Source of the DNA: Candidatus Krumholzibacteriota bacterium
GTDB taxonomy: Bacteria > Krumholzibacteriota > Krumholzibacteriia > JAJRXK01
Length of the DNA: 64,000 nucleotides
Direction of reading: 5' to 3'
Assembly: GCA_029262065.1 (NCBI GenBank)
Contig: JAJDAC010000014.1
Coordinates: 248,001-312,000 of the forward strand
The position numbers were made by a program, and so were the translations under genes. The stretch's first letter is position 1, and every line of letters starts with the position of its first letter. Below, piece after piece: positions 9,270 through 16,948 of this stretch. Under the pieces are notes generated by a model. The model saw only the letters and a list, made by a program, of their open reading frames with translations. It made no database searches and had not been told where the DNA came from.

Positions 9270-10324
9270 GACGGAAGTCCGAGTCGACAGCGCTTGGGGG
9301 TGAAGCGCAGGGGGACCTCGCGTCCGGTCTCGGCCGATTCGTAGAGGGCGTTGATCAGTTCCAGCGAACGGCGACCCTCAAGACCGTCGACCAGGCCGCG
9401 GCGGCCGTCCCGCAGCGCATCGACCACGCCCGCCAGGTAGCGCCCGTGGTTCCAGCCGAACCCCTCGGGGTTGGTCCCATGCTCTTCGAACACACGCTCG
9501 TCTTCGGGGATTGGATCGGTGAAGCGCCAGGTTTCCAGCTTGTCCATGGCGAAACCGCCCACGACGACCGAGCCCTTTTCTCCCAGGATCGAAATCGACC
9601 CTTCCAGATCGGCCGGGCGTGTGGCTGTGGTCGCTTCGATGACGCCCAGGGCACCGCTGCGGAAGCGAAGTATGGCCACGCCCGTGTCTTCGGCCTCGAT
9701 GTCGGCCAGTTGCGTGGCGGTCATGGCGGTGACGCTGTCGACGTCGCCCAGCATCCATTCCAACATGTCGATGTGGTGGCTGGCCTGGTTGGTCAGTACG
9801 CCGCCGTCCATTTCCCAGGTGCCGCGCCAGGGGGCGGCGTCGTAGTAGGGCTGGGGCCGACACCAGCGTACGCGGATCGTGCCCATGACCAGGCGGCCGA
9901 ACCGTCCGTCGTCGAGGGCGCGCCGCAGGGCCTGAATGGGTGCGTTGTATCGGTTCTGCTTCACCACGAACAACTTGATGCCTTTGGCGTCGCAAGCCCG
10001 GATGACCGCGTCGGCGTCTTCGAGGCGCAGCGCCAAGGGCTTTTCGACCACGATGTGCTTGCCAAACCGGACCACATCCATGGCGTGACGGGCGTGGTGG
10101 CCCGACGGCGTGAGAACCGATAGAACGTCGATTTCCTCGTTCTGGACCATCTTCTCGTAGCTCTCGTAGGCCGGCACGTCGTACTCGTCGGCCAGCTCCC
10201 GGGCCCGATCCAGGTCCAGGTCGCAGACCGCGGCCAATTGGCCACCCTCGACGCCGGCGAGGCCCGAGGCGTGTTTGCGGGCGATCTTGCTACAGCCGAT
10301 CAGCCCGAAGCGGAGGTCTGCCAT
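9266..10324 (-). CDS. wbpB: Gfo/Idh/MocA oxidoreductase, WbpB/WlbA-like
   Basis: The 352-residue NAD-dependent oxidoreductase has an N-terminal Rossmann fold (LRFGLIGCSKIARKHASGL), the family EKPLAL motif near residue 96, then FVVKQNRYNAPIQ and GGVLTNQASHHIDML, which are hallmarks of WlbA/WbpB. This enzyme oxidises C3 of UDP-GlcNAcA before transamination. It is the first gene of the minus-strand trio and is divergent from the glycosyltransferase at 10433, leaving a 108 bp shared upstream region. The UDP-GlcNAc 6-dehydrogenase needed for its substrate is not adjacent, but a WbpA-like gene is present at 52979. Confidence 0.87.
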   Translation of the reverse strand: MADLRFGLIGCSKIARKHASGLAGVEGGQLAAVCDLDLDRARELADEYDVPAYESYEKMVQNEEIDVLSVLTPSGHHARHAMDVVRFGKHIVVEKPLALRLEDADAVIRACDAKGIKLFVVKQNRYNAPIQALRRALDDGRFGRLVMGTIRVRWCRPQPYYDAAPWRGTWEMDGGVLTNQASHHIDMLEWMLGDVDSVTAMTATQLADIEAEDTGVAILRFRSGALGVIEATTATRPADLEGSISILGEKGSVVVGGFAMDKLETWRFTDPIPEDERVFEEHGTNPEGFGWNHGRYLAGVVDALRDGRRGLVDGLEGRRSLELINALYESAETGREVPLRFTPKRCRLGLPS

Positions 10325-10374
10325 GGGTGTGGGTTCCGGATGGAAGGGGACGGTTCGAGGCCCGACGAAGAATC

Positions 10375-10380
10375 ATTGTA
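10375..10380 (-). promoter_or_regulatory. possible -10 box for the wbpBDE operon
   Basis: Read on the minus strand, these bases are TACAAT, 51 bp upstream of the wbpB ATG in the divergent intergenic region. No convincing -35 hexamer lies at the right distance, so this is only a candidate. Confidence 0.25.
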
Positions 10381-10432
10381 AAGCAAGCGAGGTGCCGCCG
10401 CAGCCTTGTCGAAGCCACCGGCCCCAACTACC

Positions 10433-11683
10433 ATGCGGGCCGTAATGACTATGCCACCGGACACTGCGCCGGGCATCCGTGGTCGGGTGCTCATGTTGCT
10501 GGAGAACAACTCGTTCGCCCGGGATCGTCGCGTCCGGTTGGAGGCCGCGGCCCTACGCGAAGACGGTTGGGACGTCACGGTGATTGCCCCACGGGCCGCC
10601 GACGAGACGGGCTGGACGCAGTCACACGAGGGTGTGCGGGTCTACGGCTACCCGGCACCGCCGCCCGGAGAGGGCGCCCTGGGTTACGCCTGGGAGTATT
10701 TCTATTCCATGGTGATGGCGTGTCTGCTGACCCTGCGGGCGGCCTTCGGGCCCGGCTTCGATGTGGTGCACGCCCACAACCCGCCGGATCTGTACTTCTT
10801 GATCGGAGCGGTGGGGCGACTGTTCGGTAGGAAATTCGTGTACGACCACCACGATCTGGCGCCGGAGCTGTACCTGGACAAGTTCGGTGGCGGACGAGGC
10901 GCGGTCTTCACGGTCCTGAACACGCTGCGCGGTCTCTCGTGCCGCGTCGCCCATCGGGTGCTGGTCGTCAACGAGTCCTGCCGGCGGGCCTGCGTCGAAG
11001 AATCCGGAGCCGACGATGAGCGTATCGTCACCATCCGCAACGGCCCCGACGATGCCCGGTTTCGGCGTACCAAGGCCGACCCCGAGTTGCGCTCGCTGGC
11101 TCCCAAGTTGGTCGGGTACGTGGGCATCATGGGTTCGCAGGACGGTGTGGACCACCTGATCGATGCCATGCACACCATCAAGCACGACCACGGTCGCCAC
11201 GACATCCACTGTCTGCTCGTAGGTACGGGGGACGAATTGGAACAGCTGCGGGCGCGGGCCGATCGCCTCGAAGTGTCCGATCAGCTTCATTTCCTGGGTT
11301 GGATTTCCGACGACCAGCGCCTCATGCAGGTGTTGTCCTCGGTCGACGTGTGCGTGGTTCCCGACCCTTCAAATCCACTGACCGACAAGTGCACCATGAT
11401 CAAGGTCATGGAGTACATGTGCCTGGGCCAACCGATCGTGGCGTTCGATCTGCCAGAGACGCGCACCAGTGCGGGCGACGCGGCCGTATACGCCGGGAAG
11501 AACGACGCCAAACGCCTGGCGCAGGAAATCCTGGCGGTGCTCGACGACCCCGATCGTGCCGCGCGGATGGGGCAACTGGGGCTCTCCAGAATTCAGGACC
11601 AGTTCGCCTGGCGCTATTCGGCTGAGCGACTCCAACTCCTCTATCGTTCGTTCGGGCGATCTCTCCGCTCGCCGTCAGCATGA
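10433..11683 (+). CDS. GT4-family glycosyltransferase
   Basis: This glycosyltransferase of about 416 residues has an N-terminal half with VLMLLENNSFARDRRVRLEA, FDVVHAHNPPDLYFLIG and KFVYDHHDLAPELYLDKF, a pattern shared by many GT4 enzymes of EPS loci. The C-terminal half has GYVGIMGSQDGVDHLI and KVMEYMCLGQPIVAFDLPETR. The start is uncertain among in-frame ATG codons at 10433, 10445 and 10451; none has a clear ribosome site. The stop overlaps the next gene by an ATGA. It is divergent from wbpB and first in a two-gene glycosyltransferase unit. Confidence 0.82.
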   Translation: MRAVMTMPPDTAPGIRGRVLMLLENNSFARDRRVRLEAAALREDGWDVTVIAPRAADETGWTQSHEGVRVYGYPAPPPGEGALGYAWEYFYSMVMACLLTLRAAFGPGFDVVHAHNPPDLYFLIGAVGRLFGRKFVYDHHDLAPELYLDKFGGGRGAVFTVLNTLRGLSCRVAHRVLVVNESCRRACVEESGADDERIVTIRNGPDDARFRRTKADPELRSLAPKLVGYVGIMGSQDGVDHLIDAMHTIKHDHGRHDIHCLLVGTGDELEQLRARADRLEVSDQLHFLGWISDDQRLMQVLSSVDVCVVPDPSNPLTDKCTMIKVMEYMCLGQPIVAFDLPETRTSAGDAAVYAGKNDAKRLAQEILAVLDDPDRAARMGQLGLSRIQDQFAWRYSAERLQLLYRSFGRSLRSPSA

Positions 11684-12819
11684 GCGAAGGAGCCAAGCGA
11701 AGCCTCTCGGTGGCCATATTGGGCACACGGGGAATGCCGCCGCGTTACGGCGGTCGGGAGACCGCGACCGATGAGATCGGCCGTCGACTGGCCGAGCGCG
11801 GGCACGACGTACTGGTGTACGCCCGCAACAGCAATTCATCGCCGCCGCGGCCCGATGAATACGCGGGCATGCGCCAGGTTCACCTGCCTTCGCTGCCGGG
11901 GAAGAACCTGGATACCCCCAGCCATCTCTGGCTGTCGACCTGGCACCTGACCGCCCGCGAGCGGCCGCGCCCCGACGTGGCCGTGCTGAGCGACGTGGGC
12001 ACATCGATGGTCATCCCCTGGTTACGCGCGGCGGGCATCCCGTGCGTCTGGTGGGTCGATGGACCCGCCTGGGAGCGAGGCAAATGGGGCCTGCTGGCGC
12101 GATGGTATCTGCGGGCCGCGAACAAGCTGGGGATTCGTTCTAGTGACGCGGTCATCTGTGATACGCAGATCGCCCAGCGCTACTACCAGACTCAACACAA
12201 CCTCGCCTCGCGGTTCATACCCTACGGCGCCAGCGTGGTGGACGATCCTGGCGACGCGGCGCTGCGCGAATTCGACCTGGAGCCCGGTCGCTACGTTCTC
12301 TTCGTGGGTCGCCTCACACCGGAAAAGGGTGTGCACTATCTGGTGCAGGGATTTCGCCAGATGGCCACCGACGCCAAATTGGTGATCGTTGGCGACAATC
12401 CCTACGACCCCGAGTACGTGGCCACATTGCACGCCGCGGCTGACGATCGGACCGTATTCACCGGCTACCAGTTCGACGAACCATTCCATCAGCTCATGAG
12501 TCATTGTGCGGTCTACGTGCAGCCCAGCGAGGTCGAGGGGACGAGCCCCGTGCTGTTGACCGCAATGGGCTACGGTCGTCCGGTCATCGTCAACGGCATC
12601 GCCGAAAACCGGGAGACGGTTGGCGATGCCGGGCTGGTGTTCGCGCGCGGCGAAGTGTCGGAGTTGCAGGCGCACCTGGAGACGCTGTTGGGAGACGCGG
12701 CGCAACGGCTTGAATGGGGCGCGCGCGCCAAGCGGCGCGTGACCGAATGGTACGACTGGAATTCGATAACCACCGACTTCGAATCGCTTCTGCGCGACGT
12801 CAGCCAGAAACGTCGATGA
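11680..12819 (+). CDS. DUF1972-type glycosyltransferase (GT4)
   Basis: The 379-residue protein opens VAILGTRGMPPRYGGRETATDEI, the signature of the DUF1972 N-terminal domain found in rhamnosyl- and related glycosyltransferases (typically LGTRGIPARYGGFET). The C-terminal GT1-fold half has YVLFVGRLTPEKGVHYLVQGF near residue 205 and QPSEVEGTSPVLLTAMGYGRPVIV. It is translationally coupled to the previous glycosyltransferase, and its 3' end overlaps the convergent rmlD-like gene by 20 bp. The donor sugar cannot be read from the sequence, though a deoxyhexose would fit the neighbouring reductase. Confidence 0.85.
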   Translation: MSEGAKRSLSVAILGTRGMPPRYGGRETATDEIGRRLAERGHDVLVYARNSNSSPPRPDEYAGMRQVHLPSLPGKNLDTPSHLWLSTWHLTARERPRPDVAVLSDVGTSMVIPWLRAAGIPCVWWVDGPAWERGKWGLLARWYLRAANKLGIRSSDAVICDTQIAQRYYQTQHNLASRFIPYGASVVDDPGDAALREFDLEPGRYVLFVGRLTPEKGVHYLVQGFRQMATDAKLVIVGDNPYDPEYVATLHAAADDRTVFTGYQFDEPFHQLMSHCAVYVQPSEVEGTSPVLLTAMGYGRPVIVNGIAENRETVGDAGLVFARGEVSELQAHLETLLGDAAQRLEWGARAKRRVTEWYDWNSITTDFESLLRDVSQKRR

Positions 12820-13687
12820 GCGTGCTCTGAATGTATTCGCGCAGCGAGTCGCGCCAGGGTCGCATGGCCGGCAGTCCCACCAGCTTGGCGTGTAGCCCTA
12901 CCATGCCCTCCTGACGCGGCCGGGGCGCGGGCAGCGGAAACTCGGCCGACGAACACGGCTGTACATCGGCTTCGAGTCCGGCAAAATCCACGATCGCTCG
13001 CGCCATCTCGTACCGGCTACAGCAGCCCTCATTGGCGGAGTGATAGGTCCCGTAGCGGTCGGTATCGAGAACCTCCAGGCATCGTTGCGACACGTCCACC
13101 GTGTAGGACGGCGATCCAAACTTGTCGTCCACGGCCCGCAGGGAGCCTCCCGACCGTACGCGATCGATCATCTTGGCGACGAACTTCTTGTCCTCTGGTC
13201 CACCGCCGAACATCCAACCCGCGCGCAACACGAAGTGTTTGGGCACGAGCGTGCGGACGATCTGCTCTCCCTGCCATTTGCTGCGGGCGTACGCACTGAG
13301 CGGGGCGGGGTCGTCGAATTCGTGGTAAGGGTCCGCCTTGGTGCCATCGAAGACGCTTCCGGTGGAGATGTAGACCAACGGCAAATCGTGACGCGCGCAC
13401 AGTAGGGCCAGGTTCTCGGTCCCCACGGTATTTACCAGGTAGGCCCGTTCGGGAAAACGCTCGCAGTCGTCGACGTTGGTCATGGCGGCAAGGTGCGCGA
13501 TCGCGTCGGGACGGAAGGTATCGATGGCCGCCTTCAGTCCTGGCTGGTCGGTGACATCCAGCCGCCCATCGGGCGCCGAGCCGGCCTCGGCCAGATCGGT
13601 GGGCCATACCTCAACGTTTCGGGTCGCGGCCAGGCGGACCAGGTCGCGCCCCAGCATGCCTTGGGCACCGGTGACCAACAATTTCAT
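12800..13687 (-). CDS. RmlD-like NAD(P)-dependent sugar reductase (dTDP-4-dehydrorhamnose reductase family)
   Basis: This 295-residue short-chain reductase has a GAQGMLGRDLV nucleotide-binding loop at residues 7-17, LAAMTNVDDCE, YISTGSVFDG and the catalytic SAYARSKWQGE (YxxxK), in the arrangement of the RmlD_sub_bind family. RmlD reduces dTDP-4-keto-rhamnose to dTDP-rhamnose, but no rmlA, rmlB or rmlC is present in the window, so the real substrate could be another 4-keto sugar. It starts at ATG 13687 and runs toward the glycosyltransferase, overlapping its end by 20 bp. The 227 bp upstream separates it from the divergent DegT gene. Confidence 0.8.
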   Translation of the reverse strand: MKLLVTGAQGMLGRDLVRLAATRNVEVWPTDLAEAGSAPDGRLDVTDQPGLKAAIDTFRPDAIAHLAAMTNVDDCERFPERAYLVNTVGTENLALLCARHDLPLVYISTGSVFDGTKADPYHEFDDPAPLSAYARSKWQGEQIVRTLVPKHFVLRAGWMFGGGPEDKKFVAKMIDRVRSGGSLRAVDDKFGSPSYTVDVSQRCLEVLDTDRYGTYHSANEGCCSRYEMARAIVDFAGLEADVQPCSSAEFPLPAPRPRQEGMVGLHAKLVGLPAMRPWRDSLREYIQSTLIDVSG

Positions 13688-13768
13688 GGAGTTTTCGCCT
13701 CTTCAAAGTGGGACCGAGGGTTCAGTCCTGATTTCATGGAAAAATTTGCCCAAAGCGGGCCCCGGCGC

Positions 13769-13787
13769 CTGGGGGAGATTCCCCCAG
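13769..13787. repeat. perfect 8-bp inverted repeat in divergent intergenic region
   Basis: CTGGGGGA, three bases, then TCCCCCAG form a perfect palindrome between the divergent rmlD-like gene (start 13687) and the DegT gene (start 13915). It has no T-tract and lies upstream of both genes, so it is more likely an operator or a leader hairpin than a terminator. Confidence 0.5.
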
Positions 13788-13899
13788 ATCCTTCAAGTAT
13801 ATACGATACAACGAATTGGAACGACAAAAGAACCCCCGTGGCCGACGCCGAACTTTGTTCAGAAGCGGTCACATTGTGGCCGCTCCTGGGTCACTGTGC

Positions 13900-13905
13900 T
13901 ATACT
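13900..13905 (+). promoter_or_regulatory. -10 box TATACT upstream of the DegT gene
   Basis: TATACT lies 9 bp before the ATG at 13915. If used, transcription would begin within a few bases of the start codon and give a leaderless or nearly leaderless mRNA. TTGTGG at 13874-13879 is the only -35-like hexamer, and its 20 bp spacing is poor. Confidence 0.35.
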
Positions 13906-13914
13906 CGCCCGACC

Positions 13915-15027
13915 ATGCGAACAGACATCTTGCAGGTGCCATTCCTGGACCTCACCGCGCAGCATCGCCCGATTCGTTCAGAGATCGACGCAGCCATTGC
14001 GAAGATCATCGACACGAATGCTTTCATCCTCGGTGGTCCGGTAGATCGCTTCGAGGCTGAATTCGCAGATTACTGCAACGCGCGTCGTTGTGTAGGCGCT
14101 GGTTCGGGCACTGCCGCAATCTCGTTGCTTCTCAGGGCTCACGGCGTGGGCCCCGGCGACGAGGTAATCACGCCTCCGAATACATTTATCGCCACGGTCG
14201 AGGCCATCGCCGCGGTTGGAGCCACACCGGTTCTGGCCGACGTAGACCCCGATTCGTGGTTGTTGGACCCCGTTGCCGTGGAATCGCGCATCACGGCACG
14301 GACGCGGGCGATCCTGGCCGTGCATCTGTACGGACACGTGGCCGATCTGGGCGCTCTGCGCGCGCTCGCCGATCGTCACGGGATTCTCCTGCTTGAAGAT
14401 GCAGCCCAAGCCCACGGTGCCCGTTGGCAGGGGCAACGCATCGGACATGGCTCGCAGGGTGCCGCGTTCAGTTTCTATCCTGGCAAGAACCTGGGCGCAT
14501 TGGGTGATGGAGGGGCCGTGGTCGTGGACGACGAGAGCGTCGCCGACACGATCGTTGCCTTGCGTCACCATGGACAAAGCGGTAAGAACCTCCATACCTA
14601 TGTAGGGGGAACCGATCGGCTGGATGGAATCCAGGCGGCCGTGCTGTCGGTGAAGTTGGCCTATCTTGATGGGTGGAATGCGGCTCGACGCCAGCATGCT
14701 GCCCGCTACCGTGAATTCCTCGCCGATTCGCGGTTTTCGATTCCGGTCTCGCTGGAGGGGACCGAACCGGTTCATCATCTGTTCGTCATCAATCATCCTG
14801 AAGTTCATCGGGTAAAGATGGCTCTGTCGGAGAATGGCATCGGCTGGGGGGAACACTACCCCCGTGCCGTCCATCTCCAACCGGCCTTCTCCCATCTTGG
14901 GCTCGAGGGTGAGTTTCCGGTGGCCGAAGCAATTTGTGCGAACATCGTATCACTACCCATGTTCGCGGAATTGCCGAGTGAGTTGATCGATCGGACTTGC
15001 GACGTCTTGCTTCGGGTTGACTCCTGA
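13915..15027 (+). CDS. DegT/DnrJ/EryC1 PLP-dependent sugar aminotransferase
   Basis: The 370-residue paralogue of the WbpE-like enzyme begins MRTDILQVPFLDLTAQH and has ITPPNTFIATVEAI, HLYGHVADL, the PLP lysine in FSFYPGKNLGALGDGG near residue 185, and HHGQSGKNLHTYVGGTDRLDG. Family members transfer an amino group to a keto-sugar nucleotide. ATG 13915 was chosen over an upstream GTG/ATG frame extension because the protein family starts at this point. It is followed by the initiating sugar transferase and a second Gfo/Idh/MocA enzyme, suggesting that an amino sugar is made here as well. Confidence 0.85.
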   Translation: MRTDILQVPFLDLTAQHRPIRSEIDAAIAKIIDTNAFILGGPVDRFEAEFADYCNARRCVGAGSGTAAISLLLRAHGVGPGDEVITPPNTFIATVEAIAAVGATPVLADVDPDSWLLDPVAVESRITARTRAILAVHLYGHVADLGALRALADRHGILLLEDAAQAHGARWQGQRIGHGSQGAAFSFYPGKNLGALGDGGAVVVDDESVADTIVALRHHGQSGKNLHTYVGGTDRLDGIQAAVLSVKLAYLDGWNAARRQHAARYREFLADSRFSIPVSLEGTEPVHHLFVINHPEVHRVKMALSENGIGWGEHYPRAVHLQPAFSHLGLEGEFPVAEAICANIVSLPMFAELPSELIDRTCDVLLRVDS

Positions 15028-15041
15028 TACCTCGAGGCATG

Positions 15042-15072
15042 TTGTCGTTTGGCGGGAAAGTTAGGCTAGAGA
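15042..15072 (+). promoter_or_regulatory. candidate promoter of the initiating sugar transferase gene
   Basis: TTGTCG at 15042-15047 and AGGCTAGAGAT from 15063 resemble the AGGCTA-type promoters seen before the ZapB-like gene and dxs. The spacing to TAGAGA (15067) is 19 bp. It sits in the 109 bp gap before the gene at 15137. Confidence 0.3.
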
Positions 15073-15136
15073 TCTGGTGGCGGGGGCAATCCGCCATCAC
15101 GCAGACTTGTCGACGACATCCGAGGGACGGCTCCCG

Positions 15137-15856
15137 ATGAAGAAAGATGCGACCGCCTTGAACCTGGCTGCGCCCGACACACAACCCGCCGCTGCCTTCC
15201 AGATACGGATTGGTGTACCCCGACACAATCAGTTGGCCCTTTTCACCAAGCGCGCGATCGACGTGATCGCTTGTGGTGCCATCATGATCGTCGGTGCTCC
15301 ACTGTTTCTGATCATCGCCGCGCTGATCAAACTCACAAGCCGAGGACCAATATTCTTCCGGCAGGTGCGTCTGGGACGCGATGGCGAACCGTTTACCTTC
15401 TACAAGTTCCGAACGATGCGCCATAACAACGACGACTCGGTGCATCGGTCGTTTTCCCGCGACTTCATCAAGGGACAGGCCGAGGGCGCAGACGAGCACG
15501 GCGTGTTCAAGATGGTGAGGGATCCTCGCGTGACCTCCGTGGGCCGGTTCCTCCGACGCACGAGTCTCGATGAACTGCCTCAGTTCTGGAATGTCATTCG
15601 CGGGGAGATGAGCCTGGTTGGACCCAGACCACCCATTTCCTACGAGATCGAGCATTACGAAGACTGGCACAAGGATCGCTTGCGAGTAAAGCCAGGGCTG
15701 ACCGGCTTGTGGCAGGTAAGTGGCCGCAGCCAGGTGCCTTTCGACGAAATGGTCAAACTCGACCTATACTACATTTCCCAGTGGAGTGTGGCGTTGGACC
15801 TGAAGATCATCTGGAAGACGATTCCTGTGATGGTCAAGGGTGACGGCGCCTACTAA
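15137..15856 (+). CDS. undecaprenyl-phosphate sugar phosphotransferase (WcaJ/WbaP C-domain type)
   Basis: This 239-residue small phosphoglycosyltransferase has one N-terminal membrane or re-entrant helix (FTKRAIDVIACGAIMIVGAPLFLI, about residues 38-60). It then has the family core: GPIFFRQVRLGRDG, FYKFRTMR, DPRVTSVGRFLRRTSLDELPQ, GEMSLVGPRPP and KPGLTGLWQVSGRS. It transfers a sugar 1-phosphate from a UDP-sugar to undecaprenyl phosphate at the inner membrane, starting repeat-unit assembly. ATG 15137 has GAGGGA about 10 nt upstream. It is the only initiating transferase in the window, so it likely serves the whole locus. Confidence 0.92.
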   Translation: MKKDATALNLAAPDTQPAAAFQIRIGVPRHNQLALFTKRAIDVIACGAIMIVGAPLFLIIAALIKLTSRGPIFFRQVRLGRDGEPFTFYKFRTMRHNNDDSVHRSFSRDFIKGQAEGADEHGVFKMVRDPRVTSVGRFLRRTSLDELPQFWNVIRGEMSLVGPRPPISYEIEHYEDWHKDRLRVKPGLTGLWQVSGRSQVPFDEMVKLDLYYISQWSVALDLKIIWKTIPVMVKGDGAY

Positions 15857-15910
15857 CATCTTCCGGGAAAGTTCTTCCGATCTCAGCGTTCTCGTAGGAG
15901 ACCCTTCCAA

Positions 15911-16948
15911 TTGTCTGAAAGCATCACCGTCGGTGTGATCGGGGTGGGCTATTGGGGCCCCAACCTCGTTCGAAATTTTGCGAGCTTGCGTGACGTGAAC
16001 GCCAAGTGGGCGGCCGATCTCAGTACTGAGCGGCTGGATCACATGCGGACGCTGTACCCCAAGCTCGAGACCACCACGAACTACCAGGATATCCTCGACG
16101 ACCCCGAGGTCGACGCGGTCGTGATTGCCACGCCGGCCGATACGCACTGCAAGCTTGCTTGTGAGGCGTTGGACCGCGGCAAACACGTCTTCGTGGAAAA
16201 GCCCATGGCGTCCTCGAGCGAGGACTGCCGGCGCATGATCCAGGCGGCCGAGAAGGCCAAGAAGCAGATCATGGTGGGCCACACATTCCTGTACAACAGC
16301 GCCCTGCACCATATCAAGCGCCTGATAGACGACGGCGAGTTGGGCGAGATCTTCTACGTCTACATCAATCGTGTGAACCTGGGTTTGTTCCGCGAGGACT
16401 GCAATGTCGTCTGGGATCTGGCGCCGCACGACGTGGCCATTCTCAACTGGTTGTTGGGCAACCCGCCCCGGAGTTTGACGGCGGTTGGCCATAGCTACGT
16501 GCAGCCCGGTATCGAAGACGTGGCGTTCGTGAATCTGCAGTATCCCAACAACGTGATGGCCCACTTGCACGTGAGCTGGTTGGACCCCAACAAGATCCGC
16601 ACGATCACCGTGGTCGGTAGCCGCAAGATGCTCATGTACGACGATGTGTCCAACACCGAGAAGCTTCGCGTATACGACAAGGGCGTGAACGTCTTGCCGC
16701 ACTACGATACCTTCGGCGAGTTCCAACTCAGCTATCGGTACGGAGACATCAGCATTCCCCGTCTGGATGAGGGCGAGCCGCTGAAGAACGAGGCCGAGCA
16801 TTTCGCCGAGTGCATCCGCCAGAACAAGGCGCCGCGTAGCGACGGTTACAACGGGCTCGAGGTGGTCGAAGCGCTCGAAGCCGCGTGTCGTTCCATCGCT
16901 GAAGACGGTCGGAGCATCGAACTCCCCGGGGTCAGGAGCTCGCGCTGA
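15911..16948 (+). CDS. Gfo/Idh/MocA-family NAD-dependent sugar oxidoreductase
   Basis: This 345-residue oxidoreductase has a Rossmann motif (VGVIGVGYWGPNLVRNFA), HVFVEKPMASS near residue 95, VGHTFLYNSALHHIK and VWDLAPHDVAILNWLLG. The family is common in O-antigen and EPS clusters, where it oxidises or reduces a UDP-sugar acid. It starts at TTG 15911 with AGGAG at 15896-15900, 10 nt upstream. It is less WlbA-like than the enzyme at 9266, so a different substrate is likely. It is followed by a glycosyltransferase whose non-canonical start overlaps its stop. Confidence 0.83.
   Translation: MSESITVGVIGVGYWGPNLVRNFASLRDVNAKWAADLSTERLDHMRTLYPKLETTTNYQDILDDPEVDAVVIATPADTHCKLACEALDRGKHVFVEKPMASSSEDCRRMIQAAEKAKKQIMVGHTFLYNSALHHIKRLIDDGELGEIFYVYINRVNLGLFREDCNVVWDLAPHDVAILNWLLGNPPRSLTAVGHSYVQPGIEDVAFVNLQYPNNVMAHLHVSWLDPNKIRTITVVGSRKMLMYDDVSNTEKLRVYDKGVNVLPHYDTFGEFQLSYRYGDISIPRLDEGEPLKNEAEHFAECIRQNKAPRSDGYNGLEVVEALEAACRSIAEDGRSIELPGVRSSR

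Noticed and set aside
12800-13687. A complete dTDP-rhamnose pathway
   Set aside because: Only the RmlD-like reductase is present; rmlA, rmlB and rmlC are absent from the window, so the product is not assigned.
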